A DNA stretch of 64,000 nucleotides. It comes from Cellvibrio fontiphilus. Its GTDB lineage: Bacteria; Pseudomonadota; Gammaproteobacteria; Pseudomonadales; Cellvibrionaceae. Made by a program: the position numbers and the translations under genes. The DNA is taken from the NCBI RefSeq assembly GCF_035317345.1, contig NZ_JAYKTU010000001.1, one strand, 5' to 3'. Below the pieces are notes generated by a model that had not been told where the DNA came from, did not search any database, and saw only the letters and a program-made list of their open reading frames with translations. Shown here one piece after another: positions 34,949-44,521 of the stretch (positions are counted from its first letter, which is position 1; every line of letters starts with the position of its first letter).

Positions 34949-35734
34949 ATGGAACCAACAAAAGAGCGTAGCCTTAAACAATTAATGGCCGGTGTAGATG
35001 CGCTGGTAGAAACCAGTGATCAATTAGTTAAAACCGCCGTACTTGAGCATCGCAAGCGCGAAAAAATAAAGAATATGGAGTTACCTTGCTTATGGACGCA
35101 AGACGAACTCTATGAAAAGAAAGTTATTTTCACTGGTATGCGCCAGCGCGAATTGCTCAATGCATTCCGTGAAGTGCGTATTCGTTTATTGGAGCGCAGT
35201 AAAAGCGACAACATGGTGGTGCTAGTGAGTTCAGTATCCACCCACGGCGGCTCCAGTTTTGTAGGGTTTAACCTCGCCGCGACTTTTGCATTGGATCAAC
35301 ACAAAACTGCACTTTATGTGGATTGTAATCCCTACTCCTCCGCAGCCGAAAAATACATCACGCAAGATGTAGAAGAGGGGCTTACCCAATACCTTACTGA
35401 CTACACTGTGCCGCTGAAAAATATTATCTACCCAAGTGGTATAGAGCGGTTACGGGTTATTCCCTCCGGCGGCTCAAGTGAATCGGCGGCCGAGTTTTTT
35501 AACTCAAAACGCATGGAAGTATTTGTCGCTGAAATTAAATCCCGCTATCCAGACCGTTTTATTGTTCTGGATGCGCCTTCGGTCCAACAATCAACTGAAG
35601 CGCGCATTCTTGCTAAATATTGTGATCATGCCCTTCTCGTAGTTCCCTATGGTTCAGCGGTAACGGATGAAGTATTGGCTGCGGTGGATGCCGTCGGAAA
35701 AGAGCGTTTTGCAGGGCTGGTGTTTAATAACTAA
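34949..35734 (+). CDS. Exosortase-associated tyrosine-kinase-like ATPase with degenerate P-loop
   Basis: 261 residues aligned in plan with the CpsD/CapB-type autokinases of XrtA loci: FREVRIRLL before the nucleotide domain, a Walker A' strand ALYVDCNPYS at 121-130 and FIVLDAPSV as Walker B. The P-loop at about residues 94-103 reads SSVSTHGGSS instead of GxGKT/S: the conserved lysine is missing. No tyrosine cluster follows at the C-terminus (it ends VFNN). It is therefore probably not a conventional autokinase, but a regulator or scaffold of the chain-length protein encoded 13 bases upstream. Confidence 0.85.
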   Translation: MEPTKERSLKQLMAGVDALVETSDQLVKTAVLEHRKREKIKNMELPCLWTQDELYEKKVIFTGMRQRELLNAFREVRIRLLERSKSDNMVVLVSSVSTHGGSSFVGFNLAATFALDQHKTALYVDCNPYSSAAEKYITQDVEEGLTQYLTDYTVPLKNIIYPSGIERLRVIPSGGSSESAAEFFNSKRMEVFVAEIKSRYPDRFIVLDAPSVQQSTEARILAKYCDHALLVVPYGSAVTDEVLAAVDAVGKERFAGLVFNN

Positions 35735-35761
35735 CGCAGTATTTGTGTGAGGGATGCTCAA

Positions 35762-37060
35762 ATGAAAAAATCGCCAATCGCTTTTATAGTTGCAGCCTGT
35801 ACCAGCGCGACTACAGTAGCTGCGCCAAGTGCGCCGGCAGGACAGGATTTTGGCGCAACTTTATCGCTGAGCGCCCAACACACCGACAATGCCCTCAAAA
35901 CAGAAACGGATAAGCTTTCTGAGCAACAAGACGAACTGGCTGCGAGTGCATTTGCAATTTACAACAACGAATATATAGCGCTGGATGCCAACTATGCCGT
36001 CAGTGAAATGCGCTATGAAAAAGACAGTCAGCAAGCGCGCACCCGAACTATTGGCAAAACAGATTTGGTGGTGGGCAAAACACACAACCCGTTTGATTTA
36101 AAAATCTCCCATAGTATTCAAAAACTTCCTAAAACATCCACAGCCCTGGACTTGGAGGAAGAGACGGATGAGAAACAAATTTTAACGGTTCAGCCCGGTT
36201 TTCGTACCCGCATTACCGGTGCCGATAATTTTTTCATTAATGCTAGTACGACAGAAGTTGAATACCGTTTTGAGGAGCAAAAAAATTCCTCACGCACGGG
36301 TGGTTCAGTGGGCATCATTCATGGTTTTTCGGCTGTAGATTCGCTCAGTTTTTATATTACTCAAAGCGATGTGGAGTTTGAGTTCAACCCGGATGTTGAT
36401 TACAGCCAAACTATGGCGGTGCTCGCTTTGGATACTCGCTTGCGTCGATTGGGTTATCGTATTGAAGCGGGGCAGAGCCGCACAGACTCTTCACGCTTGG
36501 GTGAAAACGATGATCCTTATTATGCGCTAGAGGTAAATTACGACGCGGGTTTGCATCAGCTCGAGTTTTCCGCCAACCAACAAATTACCGACTCCTCCAG
36601 AGGTTTTAGCGCCGGTTCTATACCGGGTGAAATAACCGGTGGCAGCGATGTGACTGCGGAGCAGCTGGATCAAGTATCACTTAGACATATGCAATTGCGC
36701 TGGTCATCCACCGCACTTTGCGAGCGCTGCACCAGCTACATTAGCGCGTTTCGCGATGAACATGAATTCCAATCCCTGGCGCGTGACGAAGAGCGCACAG
36801 GTGGTGCCCTGGGTATGGCCTATCAGCTTTCCCGCAGTGCAACGCTTGGTTTGAATGCAACACGCACAGAGCAACGTGTGAACGCGAGTGCCAATCAAGG
36901 CGAGTTCACTCTCGATCAGCTCACGCTGTATTACAGCTATGCGTTTTCGGGTGGAATTCGTCTGCGTGTATTTGGCATGCAATACGAGCGCAGCACAGAA
37001 GATAACCTTGGCGATTACGAGGAATTAAGAGCGGGAATTACGCTCGGCTATAACTTTTAA
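35762..37060 (+). CDS. Exosortase-system outer-membrane beta-barrel protein (TIGR03016-like)
   Basis: 432 residues with an N-terminal signal peptide (MKKSPIAFIVAACTSATTVAA). Then come repeated amphipathic strands with aromatic ends, finishing in ELRAGITLGYNF: a terminal aromatic residue typical of outer-membrane barrels. Position between the kinase-like and PrsT genes matches the large outer-membrane protein of XrtA loci, believed to take part in exopolysaccharide export. ATG 35762 with GAGGG upstream is preferred to GTG 35747. Confidence 0.85.
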   Translation: MKKSPIAFIVAACTSATTVAAPSAPAGQDFGATLSLSAQHTDNALKTETDKLSEQQDELAASAFAIYNNEYIALDANYAVSEMRYEKDSQQARTRTIGKTDLVVGKTHNPFDLKISHSIQKLPKTSTALDLEEETDEKQILTVQPGFRTRITGADNFFINASTTEVEYRFEEQKNSSRTGGSVGIIHGFSAVDSLSFYITQSDVEFEFNPDVDYSQTMAVLALDTRLRRLGYRIEAGQSRTDSSRLGENDDPYYALEVNYDAGLHQLEFSANQQITDSSRGFSAGSIPGEITGGSDVTAEQLDQVSLRHMQLRWSSTALCERCTSYISAFRDEHEFQSLARDEERTGGALGMAYQLSRSATLGLNATRTEQRVNASANQGEFTLDQLTLYYSYAFSGGIRLRVFGMQYERSTEDNLGDYEELRAGITLGYNF

Positions 37061-37102
37061 TTGCATCAATAATATTCACTAACAATGGGAATGGTAAATT
37101 CC

Positions 37103-39739
37103 ATGAAAAAAATTGCACAAATTGCAGCTATCACTTTGGGTGTTGCATTAATTGGATGTGGTGAAGATAAAAGTAAAAATGCAGAAACGGCGCTGCGCCA
37201 TCAAAATTCTGCCAAGGTTTATCAACAGCAAGGACAACTGCGAGCGGCCATGTTGGAGGCGCGCAATGCCATCCAGCTTGCACCGGATTCAGCCGATGCC
37301 TACATATCACTGGCGCGCATACTCAACGATACCGGTGCACACGCCTCGGCGATTAGCATGCTGGAATCAGTGGTCAAGGATGTACCGGGAGTATCCGGCG
37401 AACTGGCCAAGGCGCATATTGCGCTAAAAAAATATCGAACTGCGCTCGATGTAATGCAAACCTATCCAGCTTCTTCGGATAATGCTGCCCTGCAATATCA
37501 ACAGGCCTATCTCACCGTAAAAGCGAATGTTGCTCTGGGTGAAAAGGATGCTTACACCACAGCGCTGGAATCTTTCAAGGCCTTGCCTGATAGCAACAAC
37601 GATGCGCGCTATCTGGAGGCGACAATACTATTGGCGCAAGGCCAAACCGAGAATGCAATGCAGTTATTGCAGCAGGTATTTGCAGAAAATGATCAGCATT
37701 TTGAAGCGCTGGTGTTGCTGGGCAACCTTTCACTTTATGACAATAAATTAACCGCAGCAGAAGAGTATTTCACCAAGGCTCTGGCATTAGTTCCCAGTAC
37801 CGATGTGATCACACTGGATCGCGCCAAGGTTCTCACGCAATTAACTGAAGTGCTGATTCAACAAGGGCGCACCAGTGAAGCCTACACCTATCAAAAGTTA
37901 CTTGCAGATGCCAATCCTGAACGAAATATTGCCCAACAAAAATTCAATGATGCGATGGAGCTTTATCAGCAAGGAAAATTCAACGAAGCCGAAAAACTAT
38001 TAAAGGAACTGCGCAAAGATTTCCCTGATGATAAAAATACGGCCACTTTATTAGGCATGGTGGAATTTCAACAAGGTGCAGACCAAAACGCGATAGATTT
38101 GTTCGATCAATTTATTGATCCAGAAACTGCTGCGCCATCGGTGATACAAGCTGCTGCATTGGCAAAGTTTCGTAGTAATCAAATGGATGATGCAATTGCA
38201 TTATTAAAAAATGCTGCCGAACGTCAACCGAATAATTCACTCATTCTTGCCACTTATGGATTGGCATTATTGGATCGCGACCCCACCAGTGTGGAAGGCG
38301 CTACAGTGCTGGAAAAAAGTCTTGCTCTAGAGCCGGGTCAACAGCGTATCCGTATCGCCTTGGCTAAACGCTATATCGCAATTGATCAGCCCGAGCAGGC
38401 TATCGCCCAATTGCAAAAAGCATTTGAAGAGCAGCCAATGGATTTGCTTGTACAACAAACCTATTTTAAAACCCTGCTCGCCAATGATCAGGAAAAGCGT
38501 GCAGAAGAAGTGCTAAAAACTTTCCAGCAACAGTACCCGGACAGCCCTCGTGGTGCATTTTTACAAGGCTGGTTTGCGCTCTACAAAAAAGATTACAAAG
38601 CCGCAGAGAAATTTTTTGAACAAGCATTGTCAGTTAAAGGCAATAATGAAAAACAACTTTCATTCGCCGGTTTGGCTCAGGTTTACAACGAACAAAACCA
38701 GCCGCATAAAGCGGTAGTTGCATGGCAATCCATCATTGAGCTGGATCCTAAAAATCTTAATTCTTACCGTCTGTGGCTAGTACAAATGGCACGGCTGGAT
38801 CGAGCCAAAGAAGCAATTAGCTTTTTGGAAAATCTCGAATCAACCAGTGGCGAATGGCAACCATCTGCGGTGCTGGCGCAGCTATTATCTTCGCAGCGAC
38901 AAAATCAGCAAGCACTGGTTCATTTGGATCGAGCCTTGGAGAAAAGTAATAATGCGCAAAACGTACAGCAAATAGCGGCAAATATTTATACCGCTTATGC
39001 CGGCGAATTGATGGCTGCGAATAAAATTGATGAGGCAAGAAATTATTTGCTAAAAGCCAGTGCACTATTTCCCGACAACATTACCTATCTTGCCGGTTTG
39101 GTGGAAACTGAAATCGCCGCAGGCAATAACGCAGAAGCACAAAAGTTACTCGATCAATTTGAGAAGAGCAAACAAAATGAAGCTGGCTTACTGTATCTGC
39201 AGGGTATGCTCCACGCTGCAGAAGGAAAAGCACCAGAGGCCTTTGACTTTTATCAGCAATCCTGGAAATCCAAGCCGACTGAACTGGCGGCAGATGCTAT
39301 CTACAAACATTACCTTGCCCAAAATAACAAAGCGCAAGCAGAAAGTTTTGTTGCAGAATGGTTGGAAAAATTCCCACAGAGTTATCGTGCGAGTTTGTTA
39401 AAGGCACTGGATGCGCAGGATAAAAATGATATTCCTGTTGCAATTGAGGGTTACGAGAGTGCACTGAAAAGAGCGCCAGACTCTCCGGTTATCTTGAATA
39501 ACCTTGCATGGAGCTATTATTTGCAAAAAGATCCACGCGCAGAAGAAACTGCCAAGCGGGCCTATGAATTGGCTCCCAATGCACCGGCGATATTGGATAC
39601 CTATGGTTGGATTCTGGTTGAGTCAGGAAAGGTAAGCGAAGGCATAGTGTATTTGGAGCGCGCGGCCAACCTCGCCAAAGATAATGCCGAAATCCAGGAG
39701 CACCTTGAAGCGGCGCGCAAAAAGCTCAACAGCAATTAA
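37103..39739 (+). CDS. prsT: Exosortase-system TPR-repeat lipoprotein PrsT
   Basis: About 878 residues. The signal peptide ends ALIGC with the lipidated Cys at residue 19. The rest is a solenoid of more than twenty tetratricopeptide units, for instance AMLEARNAIQLAPDSADAYI near the start and PDSPVILNNLAWSYYLQKDP near the end. This is the PrsT family found next to exosortase A. It probably acts as a periplasmic scaffold for secretion or assembly. ATG 37103 is the usual MKKI start; ATGs at 37085 and 37091 are in frame. Confidence 0.92.
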   Translation: MKKIAQIAAITLGVALIGCGEDKSKNAETALRHQNSAKVYQQQGQLRAAMLEARNAIQLAPDSADAYISLARILNDTGAHASAISMLESVVKDVPGVSGELAKAHIALKKYRTALDVMQTYPASSDNAALQYQQAYLTVKANVALGEKDAYTTALESFKALPDSNNDARYLEATILLAQGQTENAMQLLQQVFAENDQHFEALVLLGNLSLYDNKLTAAEEYFTKALALVPSTDVITLDRAKVLTQLTEVLIQQGRTSEAYTYQKLLADANPERNIAQQKFNDAMELYQQGKFNEAEKLLKELRKDFPDDKNTATLLGMVEFQQGADQNAIDLFDQFIDPETAAPSVIQAAALAKFRSNQMDDAIALLKNAAERQPNNSLILATYGLALLDRDPTSVEGATVLEKSLALEPGQQRIRIALAKRYIAIDQPEQAIAQLQKAFEEQPMDLLVQQTYFKTLLANDQEKRAEEVLKTFQQQYPDSPRGAFLQGWFALYKKDYKAAEKFFEQALSVKGNNEKQLSFAGLAQVYNEQNQPHKAVVAWQSIIELDPKNLNSYRLWLVQMARLDRAKEAISFLENLESTSGEWQPSAVLAQLLSSQRQNQQALVHLDRALEKSNNAQNVQQIAANIYTAYAGELMAANKIDEARNYLLKASALFPDNITYLAGLVETEIAAGNNAEAQKLLDQFEKSKQNEAGLLYLQGMLHAAEGKAPEAFDFYQQSWKSKPTELAADAIYKHYLAQNNKAQAESFVAEWLEKFPQSYRASLLKALDAQDKNDIPVAIEGYESALKRAPDSPVILNNLAWSYYLQKDPRAEETAKRAYELAPNAPAILDTYGWILVESGKVSEGIVYLERAANLAKDNAEIQEHLEAARKKLNSN

Positions 39740-39849
39740 ACCATCAGCAAAATCTTACAAAATCTACTGGGCCGGTCGGCCCAGTTTTGTTTCTAAGAAA
39801 TCCGCTTATCACCAGTGTGCAAATAAAGCGGAAAACCCGGGCATGGAAA

Positions 39850-41289
39850 ATGGCAGTCGTGGAAAATAAATTGCAAATTCAACAGCTATGGCAGCGCTTG
39901 GTGCCGTTTATTGTAGTTGTGTTTTTACTCGCAGGTTATTGGCCAACCTTTGTTGGCTTGTCCGCAGAGTGGACGCAGTGGGATGAATCGCTCTCGCATG
40001 CGTATCCATTGTTAATCTGGTTTTTGGTGCTGCTGTATAAAGTTGGCCCTTTGGGTGTTGAGCGACAAAGTATTTTTCTTAATGTGTTAGTTGCTCTGGG
40101 TTTAATTACCGGGTCAGTATTCTGGTTTTTACTCAATAGTATCCAGATTAAAATTCTGGAACAGCTTGTCCTCCTGCCAATATTATATTTGGCACTGGCA
40201 TTTACTTTTGGCATCAAAGTCCTTTGGCAATTGCGTTTTTTATTATTGATGCCGGTTTTTGCGATTCCGATTTGGGATTACCTGAATGATGGGCTAGTAC
40301 AGCTTGCCAGCAAAATAGTGGGCGAGATGGTAAGGATGATTCGCATCCCCGCATTAATTGACGGCAGCAGTATATTTATTCCTTCCGGCCACATCATGAT
40401 TGCCGATGGCTGCTCGGGTTTGCGGTATCTGATCATTTCCCTCGCACTGGGCTATACCATTAGTTATCTCAATGGCTATCGTGAAAAAGGCCTTATCATT
40501 TCCCTGCTGATTGCTGGTGCGCTTGGTTTAATTGCCAACTGGATCAGAATATTTATTTTGATTTTGGTGGGATATTACACCGAAATGGAAAGCTCCTTGA
40601 TGGAGGATCACGAAACGTTTGGCTGGATAGTCTTTGCGTTGATTTGTTTTCCCGCCATTTATTTTGCGCCGGTTATAAGAAAAGAATTTGTGCAAGTAGG
40701 CACAGCAGGAATCAATGTCAGTTACCAGAAAATATTGTTATTGGCATTGTTAATGTCACCGGGTTTCTGGCTGGGTGCCTTCACCGCGCAAACTAACAAT
40801 ACAAACCTTCCGCAAGTGGATCTTGGCAGTAATGGTTTTGTCGCCTCATCTGCAGCTCTGCCCTTACCACCAGTATTGCCCGCGTCAAAGCGTAGTTTAC
40901 AATTTGCTAATACAGAGAACATCTACCTACAAATTAACCAATATGCTCCGCAAAATGCACAAGAGCGTTTGGTGCCATACATAGCACGGCAATTTGATAG
41001 CCAATTCTGGTTGCAAGAGAATGTGCAGGTGGTTGCAGCAGCTGGAAAAAAAGTACGTACCGAGCAGCTTCGGCAAAAATCCGGTTTAAAGCGTGTAGTC
41101 CAGGTGCAGTGGTTTGATGTAGGGGGCATAACCACAGCCACAGTCGCGCAAGCAAAATTATTGCAAATCCCGGCGTTATTCAGCCGGAAACAATATTTCT
41201 CTATATTCACTTTACAAGCGGAATGCACACAAGTTGATTGCAAGGAAACTTTGCAGCGCTTGTTGCGTGCCAGCGAATCTATTCACTAA
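39850..41289 (+). CDS. xrtA: Exosortase A fused to an EpsI domain (XrtA/EpsH-EpsI)
   Basis: 479 residues. The N-terminal two thirds is an eight-helix exosortase, a membrane cysteine transpeptidase-like enzyme that cuts PEP-CTERM tails. Its catalytic residues are visible: C188 in ADGCSGLRYL, R233 in NWIRIF and H254 in EDHETFGW. The C-terminal part (about 300-479) is a soluble periplasmic EpsI/DUF3485-like domain, a fusion normal for exosortase A. A likely substrate is the PEP-CTERM protein at 61681-62373. ATG 39850 is used; the frame is open to 39787 without a better ribosome site. Confidence 0.93.
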   Translation: MAVVENKLQIQQLWQRLVPFIVVVFLLAGYWPTFVGLSAEWTQWDESLSHAYPLLIWFLVLLYKVGPLGVERQSIFLNVLVALGLITGSVFWFLLNSIQIKILEQLVLLPILYLALAFTFGIKVLWQLRFLLLMPVFAIPIWDYLNDGLVQLASKIVGEMVRMIRIPALIDGSSIFIPSGHIMIADGCSGLRYLIISLALGYTISYLNGYREKGLIISLLIAGALGLIANWIRIFILILVGYYTEMESSLMEDHETFGWIVFALICFPAIYFAPVIRKEFVQVGTAGINVSYQKILLLALLMSPGFWLGAFTAQTNNTNLPQVDLGSNGFVASSAALPLPPVLPASKRSLQFANTENIYLQINQYAPQNAQERLVPYIARQFDSQFWLQENVQVVAAAGKKVRTEQLRQKSGLKRVVQVQWFDVGGITTATVAQAKLLQIPALFSRKQYFSIFTLQAECTQVDCKETLQRLLRASESIH

Positions 41290-41299
41290 AAGGTAACTT

Positions 41300-42439
41300 A
41301 TGGAACTGCTTTTTTGGTTGTCGGTGTTGGTGGTTTTTTATATTTATATCGGGTATCCAATTCTGCTGCGCTATTTGCCCAAGCGCAATCCAATCACTGT
41401 GAGTGAAATACATGAATTGCCGCGAGTAACTGTATTAATACCGGCGTTTAATGAGGCTGCTGTCATTGGTCAAACTATTCAAAATAAATTAACCCAGAAT
41501 TATCCAGCGGATCGACTGGAAATCATTGTAATCTCCGACGAATCGGAAGATGGCACCGACGCTATAGTCAACCAAATAGCCGCGCAGGATGAGCGAGTAA
41601 AGTTGGTTCGCCAGGTTCCGCGTCAAGGGAAAACATCGGGCCTGAATCTTGCCATGCCCCAGGCGAATGGTGAGATTGTTGTATTCTCCGATGCCAATAG
41701 CCACTACCAGCCGGATGCTATACGCCAATTAGTAGCTTGTTTTAACGACCCGGACGTGGGCTACGTCACCGGAAAAATGGTGTACGTGAATGAAGAGGGT
41801 AATGTCATTGGTGATGGTTGCAGCGCCTACATGAAATATGAAAATCATTTGCGCGCGCTTGAATCCCAGGTTTCATCAGTAGTAGGTGTGGATGGTGGAG
41901 TGGATGCAATTCGTAAATCGCTCTATCAACCTATGAATGCAGATCAGCTGCCCGATTTTGTACTGCCGCTTAAAGTCGTCACCCAAGGCAAGCGGGTTAT
42001 TTATTGCGAAAATGCACTGCTGAATGAAGAATCGCTGAGCAATTCCCAATCGGAATTCCGCATGCGTGTTCGTGTTTCCCTGCGGGCATACTGGGCCATG
42101 TGGGATATGAAACATCTTTTCAATCCGTTTAAATATGGCTTGTTCAGCTTGCAATTGGTTTCGCATAAATTACTGCGCTACCTTGCTTTTATCCCATTAT
42201 TCCTGGCGCTGATCAGTAACGGCTTGATTACTGGCGAAGGCTGGTTCTATCAACTCGCATTCATTGCACAGATTATTTTTTACAGTGCCGCCGCATTTGT
42301 TTCGCTTAATGATGGCACCAAAAATAAATGGCTCGCACTCACCAATTATTTCTGCCTTATTAATATCGCTGCAGCAATGGCGTTTATTAAATTTATCAAA
42401 GGCGAAAAAATTGTTATCTGGAAGCCGCGGGTGGGTTAA
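41300..42439 (+). CDS. Membrane glycosyltransferase family 2
   Basis: 379 residues: an N-terminal membrane helix, then a GT2 domain (VTVLIPAFNEAAVI, VISDESEDGTD, and FSDANSHY in the DXD position), an acidic EESLS, and an RVRVSLRAYWAM segment in the QxxRW place. Two or three helices follow at the C-terminus. The layout is like hyaluronan/chitin-synthase-type GT2 enzymes, but the DXD reads DAN. It begins ten bases after xrtA and shares a base with the next gene (TAATG). Confidence 0.88.
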   Translation: MELLFWLSVLVVFYIYIGYPILLRYLPKRNPITVSEIHELPRVTVLIPAFNEAAVIGQTIQNKLTQNYPADRLEIIVISDESEDGTDAIVNQIAAQDERVKLVRQVPRQGKTSGLNLAMPQANGEIVVFSDANSHYQPDAIRQLVACFNDPDVGYVTGKMVYVNEEGNVIGDGCSAYMKYENHLRALESQVSSVVGVDGGVDAIRKSLYQPMNADQLPDFVLPLKVVTQGKRVIYCENALLNEESLSNSQSEFRMRVRVSLRAYWAMWDMKHLFNPFKYGLFSLQLVSHKLLRYLAFIPLFLALISNGLITGEGWFYQLAFIAQIIFYSAAAFVSLNDGTKNKWLALTNYFCLINIAAAMAFIKFIKGEKIVIWKPRVG

Positions 42440-43539
42440 TGAAAATAGCGCACCTTATCGATAGCGGTGGTTTGTACGGAGCTGAACAAGTACTGCTTAC
42501 TCTCTGTAAAGAGCAACAGCAGCAAGGCCTACACCCGATAATTGTCAGCTGTGGTTTGCCGGGGGAAAACGAAAAACCGCTTGAGAACGAGGCTCGATTT
42601 CAAGGTATAGATTTGCTTGTATGGAGAATGAGAGCTGGTATTAATTTGAAGTCAACAAGAGAGCTGTTGCAAGTACTAAAGTATCAGAATGTAGAAATAC
42701 TTCATTCCCATGGCTATAAGTTCAATATTCTATTGTTTTTATTGGGGAAAAAAAATCTCAATATTCCAAAAGTAACAACGCTGCATGGATATACAAAAAG
42801 CACTCTTTTTTCAAAGGGTAGGATTTACCGACTCTTAAACCAGGTGGCGATATTGAAATTTGATAGAGTGATTTCTGTAAGCCCAACAATAGAAGTTCCC
42901 CGTGTGTTTATCAAAAATAAATACTCTGTAATTCCAAATGGAATTATAGAGTGTGAGGATAGTAAGAAAGATTACTCAAAGAGAGTGTGCTCTAAAGATT
43001 ATGTGATTGGATCAGTTGGTCGCCTATCTAAGGAAAAAAACTTCATTTTTCTAATTAATCTAATGCCTCAGTTACTCGATCGTTTTCCAAATACAAAATT
43101 GATCATTCATGGTGAAGGTGATCTTCGTCGAGATCTGGAAAAGCGAATTTCTGAATTGAATTTAGCAAACAAAATTTTGATGCCTGGCTACTCGAATAAT
43201 ATTGTAAAGTTCATGCAGGAAATCGATATATATATTAATTGTTCAACTACGGAAGGATTGCCGATTACCTTGCTTGAAGCTATGCGAGCTGGTTGCATTG
43301 TTCTTGCCTCGGATATACCAGCTAATAGCTATGTTCTAAAAGAGAATTTTCCGAATCTCATTTATGATTTAACGCCTAGATCTTTCTTGGGTGCATTTAA
43401 TAAGTTAAAGACAGATGATTTGGCCAGTCTCGAAGTTTTGTCTAGAGAGCTTCATCGTTTTTATAAAGAAAAATATACAGCGCCTAGAATGGCCTTGGCA
43501 TACAGAAAGATATATGAGGATTTGAGACGAAATGTATGA
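42439..43539 (+). CDS. Glycosyltransferase family 4
   Basis: 366 residues, GT-B fold. The N-terminal HLIDSGGLYGAEQVLLTL is the acceptor-side loop; the donor site is EGLPITLLEAMRAGCIVLAS with the family E-x7-E pair. Composition becomes clearly AT-rich within this gene, with many AGA and ATA codons, unlike xrtA and the GT2 before it. Part of the exopolysaccharide repeat-unit assembly; the sugar is unknown. Confidence 0.88.
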   Translation: MKIAHLIDSGGLYGAEQVLLTLCKEQQQQGLHPIIVSCGLPGENEKPLENEARFQGIDLLVWRMRAGINLKSTRELLQVLKYQNVEILHSHGYKFNILLFLLGKKNLNIPKVTTLHGYTKSTLFSKGRIYRLLNQVAILKFDRVISVSPTIEVPRVFIKNKYSVIPNGIIECEDSKKDYSKRVCSKDYVIGSVGRLSKEKNFIFLINLMPQLLDRFPNTKLIIHGEGDLRRDLEKRISELNLANKILMPGYSNNIVKFMQEIDIYINCSTTEGLPITLLEAMRAGCIVLASDIPANSYVLKENFPNLIYDLTPRSFLGAFNKLKTDDLASLEVLSRELHRFYKEKYTAPRMALAYRKIYEDLRRNV

Positions 43540-44521
43540 ATTTGATCCGAGAAAGTCTGTTTGGATAACATGGGAACGCCAACCAAGAAACATCAGCATG
43601 GCTGCTTTGCTAGATGTTAAATTGGTCGAAATAATTAGTAAAAGAAACAGAATAGCTAGGTACCCTATTTTAATTCTAAAGACTTTCTTTGTTTTGATTA
43701 AGGAGAGACCTAGATTTGTATTTGTTCAGAATCCTTCAATTGTTCTGTCGGGCCTTGTAGCCTCACTGGGCACTTTTTTACCTTTTTGTGTGGTTGTTGA
43801 TGCGCATAATGCTGGCATCTTTCCGTTAGAAGGAAGATCCAAAATATTAAATTATTTTGCCAAGGCTATTGCAAAAATGTCGGATTTTACAATTGTAAGT
43901 AATAAGCATATTGCTTTGGAGGTGGTCAATCGAGGCGGACTTCCGGTTGTGTTTCACGATCCATTGCCATATTACAAATCAGTGCGAAAAGATGTTAGAT
44001 ACTCTACGGACAATACATTTCTTTTTATCTGTACTTGGGCGGAGGATGAGCCGTTTTTAGATGTGATAAAAGCATTCTCTGAGTTAGGGGATGCTTTTAA
44101 ACTGCGTGTTACGGGAAACTATAAGAAAAAATTAAGTTCGGATTTAGTCAATTCTCTGCCAAGTAATATAACTCTGCTGGGCTTTATTTCTGAGTGCGAC
44201 TACGAGGTTGAGTTATATGAATCAGATTTTACTATAGATTTAACTTTGAGGGAGAATTGCTTGGTTTGCGGCGCATATGAGTCAATATCTATGCAGATTC
44301 CTGGAATAATTAGCGATTCTATCGTTAACAAAGAAGTTTTTTCAAAAGGATTTATCTATTGTGAAAATAATAAGGCTTCTATAAAAGAAGCTGCAATGGA
44401 TTGTGTAAAAAATAAGATTTTATTATATGAGCAAATAAGAGTTATGAAAGAAGTTCATATATCTAACATAGACTCCAATAAATCTAGCCTTGTAGATCTA
44501 TTAGATAAATGGAGAAGCTGA
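43532..44521 (+). CDS. Putative glycosyltransferase (GT-B type)
   Basis: 329 residues, overlapping the previous gene by 8 bases. The N-terminal domain has VFVQNPSIVLSGLVASLG and VVDAHNAGIFP, typical of GT-B enzymes that use lipid-linked acceptors. The C-terminal half (FLFICTWAEDEPFLDVIKAF, VTGNYKK) resembles the donor domain of GT4 but lacks a clear E-x7-E. Strongly AT-rich. Assignment to a transferase is by fold-like pattern and context, not by catalytic motif. Confidence 0.7.
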   Translation: MYEFDPRKSVWITWERQPRNISMAALLDVKLVEIISKRNRIARYPILILKTFFVLIKERPRFVFVQNPSIVLSGLVASLGTFLPFCVVVDAHNAGIFPLEGRSKILNYFAKAIAKMSDFTIVSNKHIALEVVNRGGLPVVFHDPLPYYKSVRKDVRYSTDNTFLFICTWAEDEPFLDVIKAFSELGDAFKLRVTGNYKKKLSSDLVNSLPSNITLLGFISECDYEVELYESDFTIDLTLRENCLVCGAYESISMQIPGIISDSIVNKEVFSKGFIYCENNKASIKEAAMDCVKNKILLYEQIRVMKEVHISNIDSNKSSLVDLLDKWRS

